A stretch of DNA of 64,000 nucleotides from the NCBI GenBank assembly GCA_027559495.1, contig JAMXSV010000003.1, positions 2,976,001 to 3,040,000 of the forward strand, read 5' to 3'. Made by a program: the position numbers and the translations under genes. This document shows positions 47,220 to 58,238 of this stretch, in pieces; the first letter of the stretch is position 1; the number at the start of each line of letters is the position of its first letter. The notes under the pieces were generated by a model. That model saw only the letters and a program-made list of their open reading frames with translations, did no database searches and was not told the DNA's origin. The stretch is from Aurifilum marmelostoma (lineage: Eukaryota; Ascomycota; Sordariomycetes; Diaporthales; Cryphonectriaceae).

Positions 47220-48088
47220 GGCGCCGTGGGTGTGGTTTCTGTGCTGGTTAAGGATATAGTGTGAGACATGAAAAGAGAAAGGGGAGAGAGAAAGCAAAAG
47301 GAGAAGAAACACGAAATGTATGGGCACATCGACGTTGTTGTTGGTGAGTCAAAGCAGTGGTGGTCACACACACGGCCCTGCCCATGGGAAATTATGGGGG
47401 AGGGAGGGGGGGGGATGAGTTGTAAGTGAGGCCCTGTAGGTTTGGCGGGTTGATCGCTGATAAGATAAGCAGCAGCGTCATCAGCTGGTTCCACAGCAGG
47501 TGACAGTTGGCAGCCGCGCCCAGCAGCTCACCACTGTACGGTGCCCGGTGCCTGGGTGGGTGCCTGGTACTTGGCGGCAGTGCGCTAACCTACAGAGGGC
47601 CCAGGGGCCCAGGTACCACTGTCCACGCTGCACCTACCAACTACAGTACTACTACTGTACGTAAGCAAGGTACACACACACAAGTACTCTCGAAACCTCC
47701 ACAATACTTACAACTCTACGTGATACATCATGGTTACACAGAGTTGCCGCCCTCGCTTGACGATGCTATACCCGTTTTACTGAATGCTGCATGAGCCAGG
47801 CAAGGAAATATGCCGCAATTACCGACCTGCAGCCTCTCAGGAGAAAAGTGCAACCTCACCCCCTCACCCAGCTCAGCGGCTGGCTGCCCTTCTCTCCTCC
47901 TCCCGCCCTGCCTCGACCAGCCTGTTTCCTCTTCTTGTCCTCTTCCCTTGTTTCTGCACTCCTGTCCTGGAGTTCTCTCTCTCTGCCGACCTTTTCTTCA
48001 TGTTCTTACTGCTGTTCCTGTGGCTGCTTGAGACAGTCATCGTGTCACCCATGGGAAGAAATTCCCACTATAAACAACCAATCAGCAT
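47220..48088. other. Divergent promoter region between Mch1-like and F-box genes
   Basis: About 0.87 kb separates two head-to-head genes. It has G runs near 47400, TACAGTACTACTACTGTACGTA-type microrepeats near 47643-47662, and pyrimidine-rich plus-strand sequence at 47860-48010 that fits a leader of the F-box gene. Small upstream frames are present, for example one from 47784 that ends at 48092. Confidence 0.5.
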
Positions 48089-50474
48089 TTGACGATCCCA
48101 GCCTCGCACGTTGAGGCCTACCCAGATTATACCCAGCTCAGCTTGAGAGGACTGGCGCTTCTTGGGGCCGATCCTCGCCACGGCCTTGTCACGAGACAGG
48201 ACGGCAACCAGGTCTTTGTTGGGGCCACCATCCTCGTCAAGATGGGCGAGATTCTGCCCGGCTTCGATCTCGCCCCGCCCGGGCAGCGGCGCCAGATATT
48301 GTATGACCTCTTCACCACGGGCCTCACCGACGATGAGCTACAGGCCGTGGAGGACTTCCGTACGCTGAGGAAGAACAGGTTCGATATCCTCGGCGGCCTG
48401 CACTCAGAGCTCCAGCTGGCCATCGTCGAGCTGTTGGACCCCGAGGAGCTCTGTACTGTCATGCGGGTCTGCCGCGGCTGGCGTGCTCTGTTGACCACCA
48501 ACGGGCTGATCGTGGACAGGCTGGTCTCCAAGAGGTTCTTCACCCACATCCGTTTGCCCTTGCGGCGGCGTACTGCTGGCCTTGAGGAATTCGAGGTTCT
48601 GCGCCTGGCCCTCCAGGAATGGGCCCTGAGAGACACTGCCCGCTACCCTGTGCGTCTCATGACTACTTTCACCCACGCTTTCGGCGAGCCGTGGCCCGCC
48701 CAGCGGTTCCAGCGTCTGCAAGACGGCAAGGCCTATGCGGACGTCTCTTGTATCAGGTCGCAGATCCCGCATCGGCAGGGAGAGGAACTGCCAACGCTGC
48801 GAGACCCCGTACGGGCCTTCTACTGTGATGGGAATCTCGCCTACCAGGCAGACGGCGACGGCGTTGCAGGTTCCGCACGGCCCATTGTCGTTCATCAGCT
48901 GGCCACCTGTCAGAGGAGAACTTTCGAGAGTCCCATGCACTCCTTGGTCTCAGGAAACCCCCCGAAACTCCTGGCTGTCGGGGATCGACTTGTGGTCGCC
49001 ATGTCACGCCGAACAGTGTAAGGCTCCAGATGAATTCCATGCTTTAGATCTTGGACAAGCGACCTACTTACATGTACATAATCATGGTTGAATCATCCCT
49101 AGGCTCGTTTGGACCATCGAGACCGGTGGTCTCGCGCGCTTCTCTCTCCCCAACACTCCCGTGCGGTGCATCTCCAGAGGCTTTATGGTCTACGTAGCGA
49201 CAGATAATGATCGCTTATTTGTCTGGGAGAGGAATGGTCCCCTGGTCAAGATCGATACGAAGATACCCGGCGTGGGTCTACGGCCGGACGGGAAGAGACC
49301 TCACCTGCTCGACGGCGTCGCCGCAGCAAGAGGTCAACACAAAATGCCGGTGCTTCCTGCTTTGCGGAATTCGCCCGTGTTTTACGTCGTTGCCCTCGAG
49401 CCTCTGAAGTTTGCGCAGCTCTACATCTACAAATTCGTCAGCTATGGTACTACAGTCCACCGGCAGTTAGCCTTGTTCGCCAGCAATATCACCATCCACC
49501 CAAGGGCCGACGGTCAGCCCGCCCCGCACGACGATGAGCGCAATAGACAGCCAGACGTTCAAGAGTACTTGAACATTCGAAAAGTCGATGAGCTCGGCAC
49601 GTATCAGCTGCTGCTGATACCCTCGATCGAGAGCGCGACAGGCTCTTGCCAGTTCAGGCAGATCACTTTCAACACCCGTACCCACACTGTCGTCGCCACG
49701 AACTATCGTGTGCCCCAGAGCTCAGGCATGGACAGTAAGCTGTTTCAGAGGGGCCAGGCTTCGTGTGTCTGGGATAAAGACCTCGTACAGGCGTATTACG
49801 AAACGCCCCGCCTTGCCCGCGACGGCTCGAGCTGTCTAGAACCGCCGCCATATCCTCTGCTCGTGGCCTTCAAACCTCAGATCAAGGCTGCCGCCGTCTT
49901 CCCCTCAGCGTCTTCGGCAGTGCCACCTGATATGGGGTTTTGGGACGACATGCAACAGGAGCTGGAGTCAGGTGGTGATCGTACGGCCATCGTCCGGCGC
50001 CGAGATCTCGCGGCACACACCCCCGCAGCAACGAGCCCATCTGCTTCCTACCACTTCCAATACGCATTGTCTTTCTTCAAGTCCCAGACCTGTACATTTC
50101 CCGGCCGCCATCTGACGGGCTGTACAGGTCACCAGGAGCCTCTCCCCTCACCGCCCACGGCCGAGCCCCCTGAGACGCAACAACACCAACACCTGCGGCG
50201 CGCTCGTGCGAGCGGGGGGAACCACTCTGATGACGTTGGCAGCCCGGACTCGCTTGAGGTTGGGGTCACGGCCATCTATCGGGATGACGACTTTATGATC
50301 GTGGTCACCCGCTGCAAAGGCTACTTTGTCTTTGCCCTTGATCAGGAAGGGCGGTGGAATGAAGTGATAGAGGCCGAACAAAAACCCCGAACGGGCGAGA
50401 CTCTTGAGGGTGAAGAGGCTGGTGTAGGAAGTAAAGAGGTTGGCGAAGGAAGTGAAGAGTCTGGCGATGCCTGA
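48089..50474 (+). CDS. F-box-like protein, 5' end unresolved
   Basis: The exon visible from 48089 to 49017 joins 49103-50474 through an 85-nt intron, giving V-LVWTIETGGLARFSLP. Residues RFDILGGLHSELQLAIVELL, then DPEELCTVMRVCRGWRALL, form an F-box-like motif near residue 100. The rest looks like a C-terminal beta-rich or propeller-like substrate part (FVWERNGPLV, FVFALDQEGRW) and an acidic Gly/Glu tail ending SGDA. An F-box would couple the protein to an SCF ubiquitin ligase through Skp1. The codon pattern looks coding from 48089, but this frame starts at TTG with a stop just upstream. Either an upstream exon is missing from this reading (candidate acceptors ATCAG at 48085, CCCAG at 48100) or translation starts at ATG 48242, which has a good context. 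Confidence 0.75.
49018..49102 (+). other. Intron of the F-box gene
   Basis: ACAGT|GTAAGG to CCCTAG|GCTCGT, 85 nt, splitting a Val codon. Both flanking frames end or begin exactly here. Confidence 0.85.
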
Positions 50475-51433
50475 AGGAGGGTATTGCGAGAGCTGAAGAG
50501 GGTGGTTCCATGGGGGAACCTGCCATTTAGCCTACATTGTCAAGCACGTTGTGGGCATTTTCGGCAAGGACAAGGAGGAATAGGTGTTTCTTTCTTTTTA
50601 ATGGCACTGGGACACTCTTGACCTGTTCTCTTTTTCTTTGATCTATCTGCCTGACGCTGTGCGTGCGGGAATTGCGAAGGGAGCTGGTCTTCCGCGCTAG
50701 GATTTGAAGTCAGCCATGTAATGATTTTTTTTTTTTTTTTTTTTTTTTCATTCAACGCATTCCGGAGAGATCAATCTCAATTTCAATGATTTTCTGAATG
50801 CCAGTGAAGACAAGGTCTCACGACATGAGATGTAAAAGCTCCACAAAGCAGCTACCCGATATAATTCCTGTCAGCCTCTGGGAAAAGTACTGATTTGGGA
50901 ACTTGATATATGCTTCCTTTGATCACCCAGCATGGACAGGACTCATTGATATGATTCCTCGAAAACAACGGAAGCATCACATGATTAGTGCTTACATAGA
51001 AGCTATAAATACAATATGGACAGAACAGGAATCGAGTATTAAGGCCGCAGAGATCAATGGCGGGCGATTGCAACATACAGAAGGTCGGTGATCTTGTTGG
51101 CCCTGCGAGTGCTTCCGTTGCCCCGAATCATTGATTAATCACCGATCCCCTGACAGAAACGCCCTCTTCCTGCTGGACCTCGATGGGCATGCTTGCACAC
51201 AGCCTGGCCGACAAAGGAGACGGAGAGAAAAACTTCAATCTCGTTCCTGGTTGACTGAATCCCAATATCCTCCTGATGCAGTTCGGAAAAGACAAAACAA
51301 TCTCGCTTGGTCGCTCATCATGGCACTCCCCCCAAACTCCTAATCGAGGACGTGGCGGCTTTGACTTTTTTTCTTTCTAAAAATAAAAAATAGAGTAGCT
51401 GGTAATCGTATGTCGAATATCGGCTCATGTCTT
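50475..51433. other. Intergenic, F-box 3' side
   Basis: Contains a T24 run at 50725-50748, moderately AT-rich sequence and small frames with no similarity. The small membrane protein gene ends from the other side at 51434. Confidence 0.5.
50725..50748 (+). repeat. Poly(T) tract, 24 bases
   Basis: T24 lies 250 nt downstream of the F-box stop codon. Confidence 0.9.
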
Positions 51434-51664
51434 TTATGCCTTGCGAATGGTCTCGTCGGACTCGGAGTCTTCTTCCTCAAGCTGTTGGTCGTCGCCGGGC
51501 GACGGGTCTGTCTCCCAGATCCAGGCCACCAGGGGACACAGACACAATCCGACCATCACACCTGTGGTGCCGACGAGGCGCCAGTTGTCCCGGATGGCTT
51601 CTGGAACATATGTGTTGACGAGCGATGCGGCGCGCTCGAGGTCGAGATTGGATATCGATGTCAT
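51434..51664 (-). CDS. Small single-span membrane protein (76 aa), unknown function
   Basis: ATG 51664 is preceded by ACAAC, a good context. MTSISNLDLERAASLVNTYV starts an amphipathic N-terminal segment (VPEAIRDNW). One hydrophobic span follows (LVGTTGVMVGLCLCPLVAWIW). The tail is strongly acidic (TDPSPGDDQQLEEEDSESDE) and ends TIRKA. No family is recognised. The layout fits a small organelle or ER membrane protein. GC-rich coding bias within an AT-richer neighbourhood supports it as real. The 93 in-frame residues upstream have no coding look and are probably leader. Confidence 0.6.
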   Translation of the reverse strand: MTSISNLDLERAASLVNTYVPEAIRDNWRLVGTTGVMVGLCLCPLVAWIWETDPSPGDDQQLEEEDSESDETIRKA

Positions 51665-53413
51665 GTTGTTTGTGTAAGAGGGCCGCAACAAGAGAGTAAG
51701 TAATGAGTTTGGACCGAGTCTTGGAATTGTCGAGAAGTGGATAGTAAAGGAATGAAGGTAGCCTTTTCTTTTGTTTCTTCCCCTCAACATAAATCTGGTA
51801 TCAATCACTATACACTCTCTGCATGGTCGGCAGAACAGAGGGCTTAATAAATAGGATGCGGAAATGCCCGATGGTCTCACGGTGTAGAAATGGCGTGACA
51901 TCAACCCACAAGTCATGAACTGGACCGCCATGCGACAGGCCACAAATCAAGCGCCTTGTCAGACAGGTCCTGGCTCCTGGACAAAGCTTAGATTGGATTT
52001 TGGAATGCAGAATAGCATGTAGAAAGTTTCGCTGCCCTGATTCGTCGCGTCGTTGGTTTTTTTTCCTCTTTCAATTTTGCCCTCCTTTCTTTTTCTTCTT
52101 CTCCATAGTGCACTTGGTGTTTCCTATGAGCATCTCGAACGTACAATTGAGACACGAATGTACGATATAGTGATTAACTAGTGACTGAGTACTCAGGAAT
52201 AGACCTTGGGCACGGAACGGCCTCTCAATGGGATCACCACGGAGTTTGTATTTGCATTCCAGGCATGCAAGTACTTACTGGTCCTCGTATGACAGCATAC
52301 ACTTCGCAATGTCGAACGGCGTAAACTCCCATTGGTCGATTCTACCGTGGACTGTTGTCCTTTCAGCTGCATGATCTGCCTACTTTTCTCCTCTGTTTAC
52401 TCCGAATGTCATGCAATCCTGGGCCCTTTGCGTTCGGAAGATGATCTGCTGGCCTGAAACGGGTGTGGCAGTCGAACGGCTGCACGGTGCCAGTATGAGA
52501 TCAACAGGGAGGTGGTGTCTTATTGGACAAGATGCCTCTCAGATAGTCAGGCAGCGAGTTCTCGTGATGGCCGGGGTTGTCATCATAAAATGGCTTCAGC
52601 CGTTGTGTGATCTGTCAACTCCGTAGTCATGATCGGAAGCACCTTGTTTAGGGAAACATGTCGGGCGCTGTATGAGACGCAAAGAATCAGTTCCGAGGTA
52701 GACAGTGAGACAGAGAGGCAAGACGAGCAACCTGGAAGAGGATGAAGTGTTACATCAGCGCGCCTGCAGAAAATTATGCCGCACTCTGTACACAACCCGG
52801 GCCGGAAACCACGGACATTCGTTGAGGTGAGAAGTGATAGGATATGTAAGTGCAAAGTCCGCTTGGACATGAGAAATAAAGAAATCCAGGTGATGAGTCG
52901 ACTCTGGCAGTCTAGCATCCGCGCTCAGATTATGGTCAGGAGGTGTTGTCGGACGGTCGGGAGCCAGTAGGAAGACATTCTCGACGCATTGGGCACATCA
53001 GCAGCAGTATGAAGAGCTTGCTGAAAATCTCTGCACTCTACCCATACTTGGGTTCGCTGATCAAATTGATAGATCACAGCTGGAAGTTAATCTTGAGCAT
53101 GTTTTGAAAGATGTGCCCATCATTACGTCCTCGCCTGGGGCAGCTCTGGAGAGACTTGCCCTGAACATTTGCTCCTGTAGAGGAGGCTTGCCAGGAGCGC
53201 CAGCCTCATAGTTTCACCTGTAATTAAATATGACAGAATTGGCTGGACTGAGCATACAGTATGTGAGGTCTCGAGAAGAGATTTCCATTCAGATAAATCC
53301 TGTGGCCCTTCCCTTCGCTCGCATCCTACTCGAGAACTAAAAAGCTTCGATCTAATTTTCAGCGATCCTCACAAGCCATAATCTACTTGTCCGTCAAATG
53401 TTAACTTGCAAAC
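51665..53413. other. Intergenic, divergent between small membrane protein and Cys-rich membrane protein
   Basis: AT-richer than most of the window, without long homopolymers except T runs near 52048-52060. Short frames show no domains. No RNA gene recognised. Confidence 0.5.
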
Positions 53414-54791
53414 ATGTCTTTCAGCTCCAGTGTTCTCATGGCAATGATACTCCTCTGCCTCATCAGCCTTCTCATGGGGTTGAGAGCGTATGAAGATGAA
53501 TCGGAGTACGGAGACCTTGATGACACTGGAGAGAGGAAAGCCCCCAGAGGCTACGGCAAAACCCTCACACACATGCAAACTGTCTATCTCCAAGGGGACC
53601 CATATGCCACCAGAACGGCAGAACCCAGCTATGATATCACCGTTGATGTGCACCACAAGCTCTGGGGCTTTTGTCCGTACACAGTCGTCAAGGCCAAGCA
53701 GTGCGGCCTCGCTGGAAGCTGTGTGGACAGCAATTCCTGCTCTGATGGATGTGGATCTACACAGCACCCGCACCTCACGACTTTCACCTGGTTTGTTTCT
53801 ATCATTCTTTTTCGTCCTTCAAAGAGATCCCTGCTTGTGATCCTGCTGCGGGTTACAATTACTTACCAACGGCAATGTGTACAGTACCCAGCCAGGGGCT
53901 GACTACTGCTCCACGGCGCTGTTGACACTGGCCAACAGCAAGGGACCCTACACCTATCTCGCATGTGGCCAAGGTCCAGCCACCGAGAACTACCTCGCCG
54001 TGCCCACGGCCGAGGCCACCTTCACACCGAGCCCAACCAAGTTCCCAACCATCACGGTCATATCCACACTAGCGCCCGGATACACGATTGACCCGGATGA
54101 CTTTCGGGGGTTCAACGCCACCCACATGCCGTTCGAGCTCAACATCAGCCCGAGGGTGGTCGGCGGAGGCGTGACTGGGATCATGGTCTTCCTGATCCTC
54201 TGGTACTGCACTGCGATATGGCTGGGGCGGCCGCCTAAGCGGAGAGCGGTGAGGCGGCCTGGGCACGACATCAGACGGCCCGGAGGCCGGGGTGGGCGGC
54301 GGGCACGTCTCCAGCCGCCGCCGAAAGTGAAGTTCCGTGGGCCTCTGGACCTGCCGACAGATCTTATGCGTGATGATGATGGGGTTGAGTTGTCGGCGCT
54401 GGGGTCTGCATCGGGGCCTGTTGATTGTCCTTTGGATGTTGGGCTTTGTAAGGTCAATATTGAGGGAGGTGAAGGCATCAATGAGGGCAACAATGAGGGC
54501 AAAGAGGAAGGCGGTGAGGGAGGTGATGATGGCAACGATAAGGGAAGTGGTGAGGGAAGTGAAGGCAACAATGAGGGCAAGGAGGAGGGCAGAGAGGAGG
54601 GCAGAGAGGAGGGCAGAGAGGAGGGCAGAGAGGAGGGCAGTGATGAGATAATTGGTGGAAGAGATGAACATGGTGCCAATGTTGAGGGCAATGATGAGGA
54701 CAGTGGTAATGCCACAAATGGCGAGGTTCCACAGTTGGATCAAGAGGTGGTGGAACCTCATAGGCCAGAGGGAGACCATGGTAGTGACTGA
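53414..54791 (+). CDS. Cys-rich type I membrane protein with acidic EEGR-repeat tail
   Basis: Exons are 53414-53790 and 53885-54791 (427 aa). Residues 1-25 are a signal peptide (MAMILLCLISLLMGLRA). The ectodomain has paired cysteines: FCPYT, KQCGLAGSCVDSNSCSDGCG, then TFTC across the splice and YCSTALLTL, CGQG. This arrangement recurs in fungal secreted or membrane proteins of unknown role. A Thr/Pro-rich stalk precedes the span VTGIMVFLILWYCTAIWL. A very basic stretch (PPKRRAVRRPGHDIRRPGGR) places the tail in the cytosol. The tail is highly acidic with NEGNNEGKEEGG repeats and five EEGR copies encoded by a 12-bp tandem repeat. It may be a wall-sensing or adhesion-type surface protein, but the function is not known. 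Confidence 0.8.
53791..53884 (+). other. Intron of the Cys-rich membrane protein gene
   Basis: CACCTG|GTTTGT to TGTACAG|TACCCAG, 94 nt. The join makes FTC-TQPGADYC, which restores the conserved Cys before CSTALL. The donor is not the usual GTAAGT. Confidence 0.7.
54582..54638 (+). repeat. 12-bp coding minisatellite (GAGGAGGGCAGA)
   Basis: Nearly five exact copies encode EEGR in the acidic tail. Copy-number change would be in frame. Confidence 0.9.
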
Positions 54792-56188
54792 GGCTGAAAC
54801 CAGAAGGAATTGAGAGGGGAGGGGAAAAAAAAAAAGACGGAGTTGAGAGATGACTAGTATTTCGACAATAGTTTTCCCATAATGAAGAACTTGATCTAGA
54901 CAATTAGGTCTTGACTTTGGTTTCTCTGCTCAAATTTGATTTGTGGTTGGACCGTATTGAGGCGGCATCAACAATACGATGGATCCACCAACGTGTAGTT
55001 ATTAATTCTGTCCCAGCATACCAAGTCAAAGCTGTCCAGGATGGCAGGTCAGAGACTCGGTGGCTGAAACGTCCAAGGATTTGTGGAAAGCGAATGAGAG
55101 AGTGATTATTTTGTAAATTCGCTGCCATCCTCGACAAGCTGAAAAATAAAATAAAAATACAATCTCACAACGGCACAGAAGTTAAAAAGGGTACACGAGA
55201 AGGCTACTCCGGGTCCAATGGGATTTGATACACATGGGAGTAGATTAGTGAACAGCGTATAATCATCAGGGCGCTGGCCTTGGCCGAGGGATCACATGGA
55301 TTACAGCCCACAGGGCAAAGAAGGGGGGGGGGGGGCGTCATTGACATCGGCCCAAAATCATGCCGGCTCGCATTCGCAAACCAGTGGCAGCTCTGCCTAT
55401 AACGATTGGACTGACCGGCATTGGGCCCCCAGCACAGCCCGCCCAGAACAACCCTAGAGACCACTGACACGGTTCCGTCCATGACGCTTCCATGGACCTC
55501 CCACGGCGCCCCAATTGTCCCGACCAGGCCGTTCCTGCGCTCTAAACCCAGTGGTGTTGTTTCATTTTCTAAGCCATTTTCTGCAGCGGGTTGTAGGGGA
55601 AGGAAAGGCAAGCTAAAAAAAGAAAAGGAAAAAAAGAGAATGCGAAGAACACGGGCGCTCGCAGGTCGCACTACCAAGGAAGCTGTCCGTTAATTACCCA
55701 CAGTGGTGAGCCTAAGTAAAGGTACTGTACTTGCAGCATTGGTTGACCCGTAGTCAATGGCTCGTTCTCGCATTTGTGTGTGATTTGTGTGTGTTCCTCC
55801 GGCCCCGTCGCCTGTGCATCATCGTCACCATCCGGCCGCTGACATGGTGCCAAACACGGCCAGGTATAGAGAGAGAGAGAGAGGTGGACAACGTTATTTG
55901 GATATAAAAACTTGCACACGTTTCTTTGTTCAACACGAACTTACACGCATTGATTCACCCTCAATCGCATCTACAGAGTGACAGACCCAACCTGACTGAC
56001 TCACCCAGCCTCGTGAAGAAATCATCCCCATTCACAAGAACAATTCAGTCAAAGACAGAGCCGTCTTCGATTTGGTTACTGGGGCTTCTTTTGTCTTTTG
56101 CTTCCCTTCTCTTGACTATTGAACACACACACACAGAGACACTCCCTCTCTCTCACCTACAGAGCCCACCAAACACAAAACAACCACC
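54792..56188. other. Intergenic, leader of the DUF4188-like gene
   Basis: Contains 12 G near 55323-55334, A-rich stretches, a TATAAAA at ~55903, a short (GA)n at ~55866-55882, and a CT/CA-rich leader just before the ATG at 56189. No other gene is seen. Confidence 0.5.
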
Positions 56189-57190
56189 ATGAAAGACTTC
56201 AGGCCGCTTCTTGGCCCGACCAGGGCTGCTGAGCCAGAAAAGCTGCCAAATTTCCAGTCTGTGAGTGACTCCCATCCCCAACGCTCCTCTAGCTTGAGAC
56301 CCAAGTCACTCAGTCTAACACCACCACCGCAGTTCCTCATCAAAGAGTCCTTTACCCTCCCAACCCTTCTTGCCATGGGCGGTCTACTCCAGACCCTCAT
56401 CCTGCTCATCCTGCCAGCCCGTTACGCCTTCCTCCCGATCGTCTTCCTCATAGGACACGCCATCATCACCACGATCCTGCAGTCGCGCTCGCCCCAGGGC
56501 AACACTCTCATGGTCGACATGATCCCAGGCCGCTCCACAGCCCAGCTCCCCCTGCCGCCGGCAAACAACACCAACAAGGGCGAGGCCGCCACCCTCACGC
56601 CCAACTTTGGCTCCACCGCTGCCGCCTCCAACGTCGTGGCCTTCCACCTGGGCGTCCACTTCAACCACCCCATGGGCCCCTTTGGCCCCGGCGGCCGCGA
56701 GATGGGCGCACACTTCCAGGCCATGACCGACGACCTGAGGGCCCGCCGCGACGAGTTCGGCATGCTGTCGGCCACGACCTGGCGCGGCACCACGCGCGCC
56801 TCCCACAACGGGATCCTGCTGGTTGCGTACTTTCGCGACGTGGACGGGCTGAACCGGTTTGCGCACGACAAGGTCCACCGCGACGGGTGGGACTGGTACC
56901 ACAAGTTTGTGCGCGAGACGGGGCACCGGCACTTTGGGCTGTACCACGAGACCTTCCTGAGCAGGCGGGGCGAGTGGGAGACCATCTATGTCGACTGCGA
57001 GCCCACGCTTCTCGGGGCCGGGAGCGTGCGGTTTGATAACCTGGGCGGGGGAGGAGGAGCTGAGAACGAGGCGGCGGCGGAGGAGAAGGGGATGTGGATC
57101 AAGCCTCTTGTGAGCTCGGATCACCCTGCCCTGAAGAGCCAGGCCAAGAGAATGGGCATGACCCTGGGGCTGAAGGAGGAGGGACAGTGA
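56189..57190 (+). CDS. DUF4188-like monooxygenase-family protein with N-terminal membrane segments
   Basis: Exon 1 is 56189-56260 and exon 2 is 56333-57190, predicted 309 aa. MKDFRPLLGPTRAAEPEKLP leads to LIKESFTLPTLL and two hydrophobic segments (LLQTLILLILPARYAFLPIV, FLIGHAIITTIL). The C-terminal ferredoxin-like fold of the family is suggested by NVVAFHLGVHFNHPMGPFGP, REMGAHFQAMTDDL, LLVAYFRDVDGLNRFAHD, WDWYHKFVRETGH and FGLYHETF. Fungal members are annotated as monooxygenase-like and occur in various oxidative pathways; the substrate is unknown. The stop-free 72-nt intron would add 24 Ser/Pro-rich residues if retained. The C-terminal tail is Glu/Gly-rich and variable. It lies next to a secreted protein and a transporter, but no pathway partner is evident. 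Confidence 0.78.
   Translation: MKDFRPLLGPTRAAEPEKLPNFQSVSDSHPQRSSSLRPKSLSLTPPPQFLIKESFTLPTLLAMGGLLQTLILLILPARYAFLPIVFLIGHAIITTILQSRSPQGNTLMVDMIPGRSTAQLPLPPANNTNKGEAATLTPNFGSTAAASNVVAFHLGVHFNHPMGPFGPGGREMGAHFQAMTDDLRARRDEFGMLSATTWRGTTRASHNGILLVAYFRDVDGLNRFAHDKVHRDGWDWYHKFVRETGHRHFGLYHETFLSRRGEWETIYVDCEPTLLGAGSVRFDNLGGGGGAENEAAAEEKGMWIKPLVSSDHPALKSQAKRMGMTLGLKEEGQ
56261..56332 (+). other. Frame-preserving intron (72 nt)
   Basis: Donor CAGTCT|GTGAGT, ideal branch site CTAAC at ~56315, acceptor CACCGCAG|TTCCTC. The length is 3n and it has no stop, so an open-frame reading passes through it. The translated residues are low in complexity (SDSHPQRSSSLRPKSLS), unlike the flanks. Confidence 0.75.
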
Positions 57191-58238
57191 GATATGGTCT
57201 CTTGGAGTTCAAGGCGGGACACGGAATACTTAGAGGTGACTTTCGGGAGGGTAGACGGAAGATTCCCGACCAGCACAGTAGTAGATCTTGTATGAATAGG
57301 GATGATAGTCAGAGCATTGAGGTGTTTAGTTGGTAATTTAATGACTGCAAATAGGGTACTGATATTCTCTGTCTGGGTTGATACTGTAATGAGTGTTGAT
57401 GTTGTCCACCGCTCGAGTAAAACGTCAAGAACCTATTATTGTCAACAGATAGATTCAGAGTGCAATTACAAGAGCGCCATAAGTAATTAGTTACCTAATC
57501 AGTCAACTACTATAAGTAAGTCTACTGTTCCTCGCAAAAGATCATGAATGGACCGTGACTTTCTGCCGATATTGCTGTGATTTATCTTCAAAACCATGAC
57601 AAGATAGACAGAAACTCTACATCAAATAACACCTAATCACTTGCAGTCCAATATCAATCATCATTAACATCAGTGTTATATACCATCACTACTGAGTACC
57701 ACCATGCAATCGAATCCTCTCCACCCCCAGGGCCCTGTCATATCGCGGACCCATCTGAGGCTGGGGTTCCTCCCCGGCGCTATTCCACAGCTGGACAACT
57801 CTAATTTTAACCGCCCAAATCTTCAAGTTCGGGGGAGGGGGGGGGAGGCCCTTAAGGCGTCCAATCTCTCTCACCTTTCTTCCAAGCCTCCAAATGCCGG
57901 CACCCGGAGGATTTTTATTTTACTTTTTTCCTTTTCTGACGGATGACCCCTTCTCATCGACAACACACCACACTCCACTGACGCTCATTCAGCGAGGCAA
58001 AGGACAGCCACATTCTCTCGCGTCCGCCAACGCGGCCGTAGCCTTTTTGCTCTCTCCCTCTTCTCTATTATGCACAAGACACTCCTTTTTTCTGGCGGAT
58101 CGCGTGATGTCGCGGCCGGCGTCACGTCTGTGAATCACTCACTCCTTCAACACACGCGCACATTCTCACACAGTCGCTCACCCGACAAGATACAAGATAA
58201 GAAAAAAAAAAAAAAAAAAACAACGGCCTGCTTAGTCG
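57191..58238. other. Intergenic, promoter of the GPI-type secreted protein
   Basis: AT-richer at 57300-57700, then a pyrimidine/CA-rich leader with an A19 run at 58202-58220 shortly before the ATG. No gene recognised. Confidence 0.5.
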
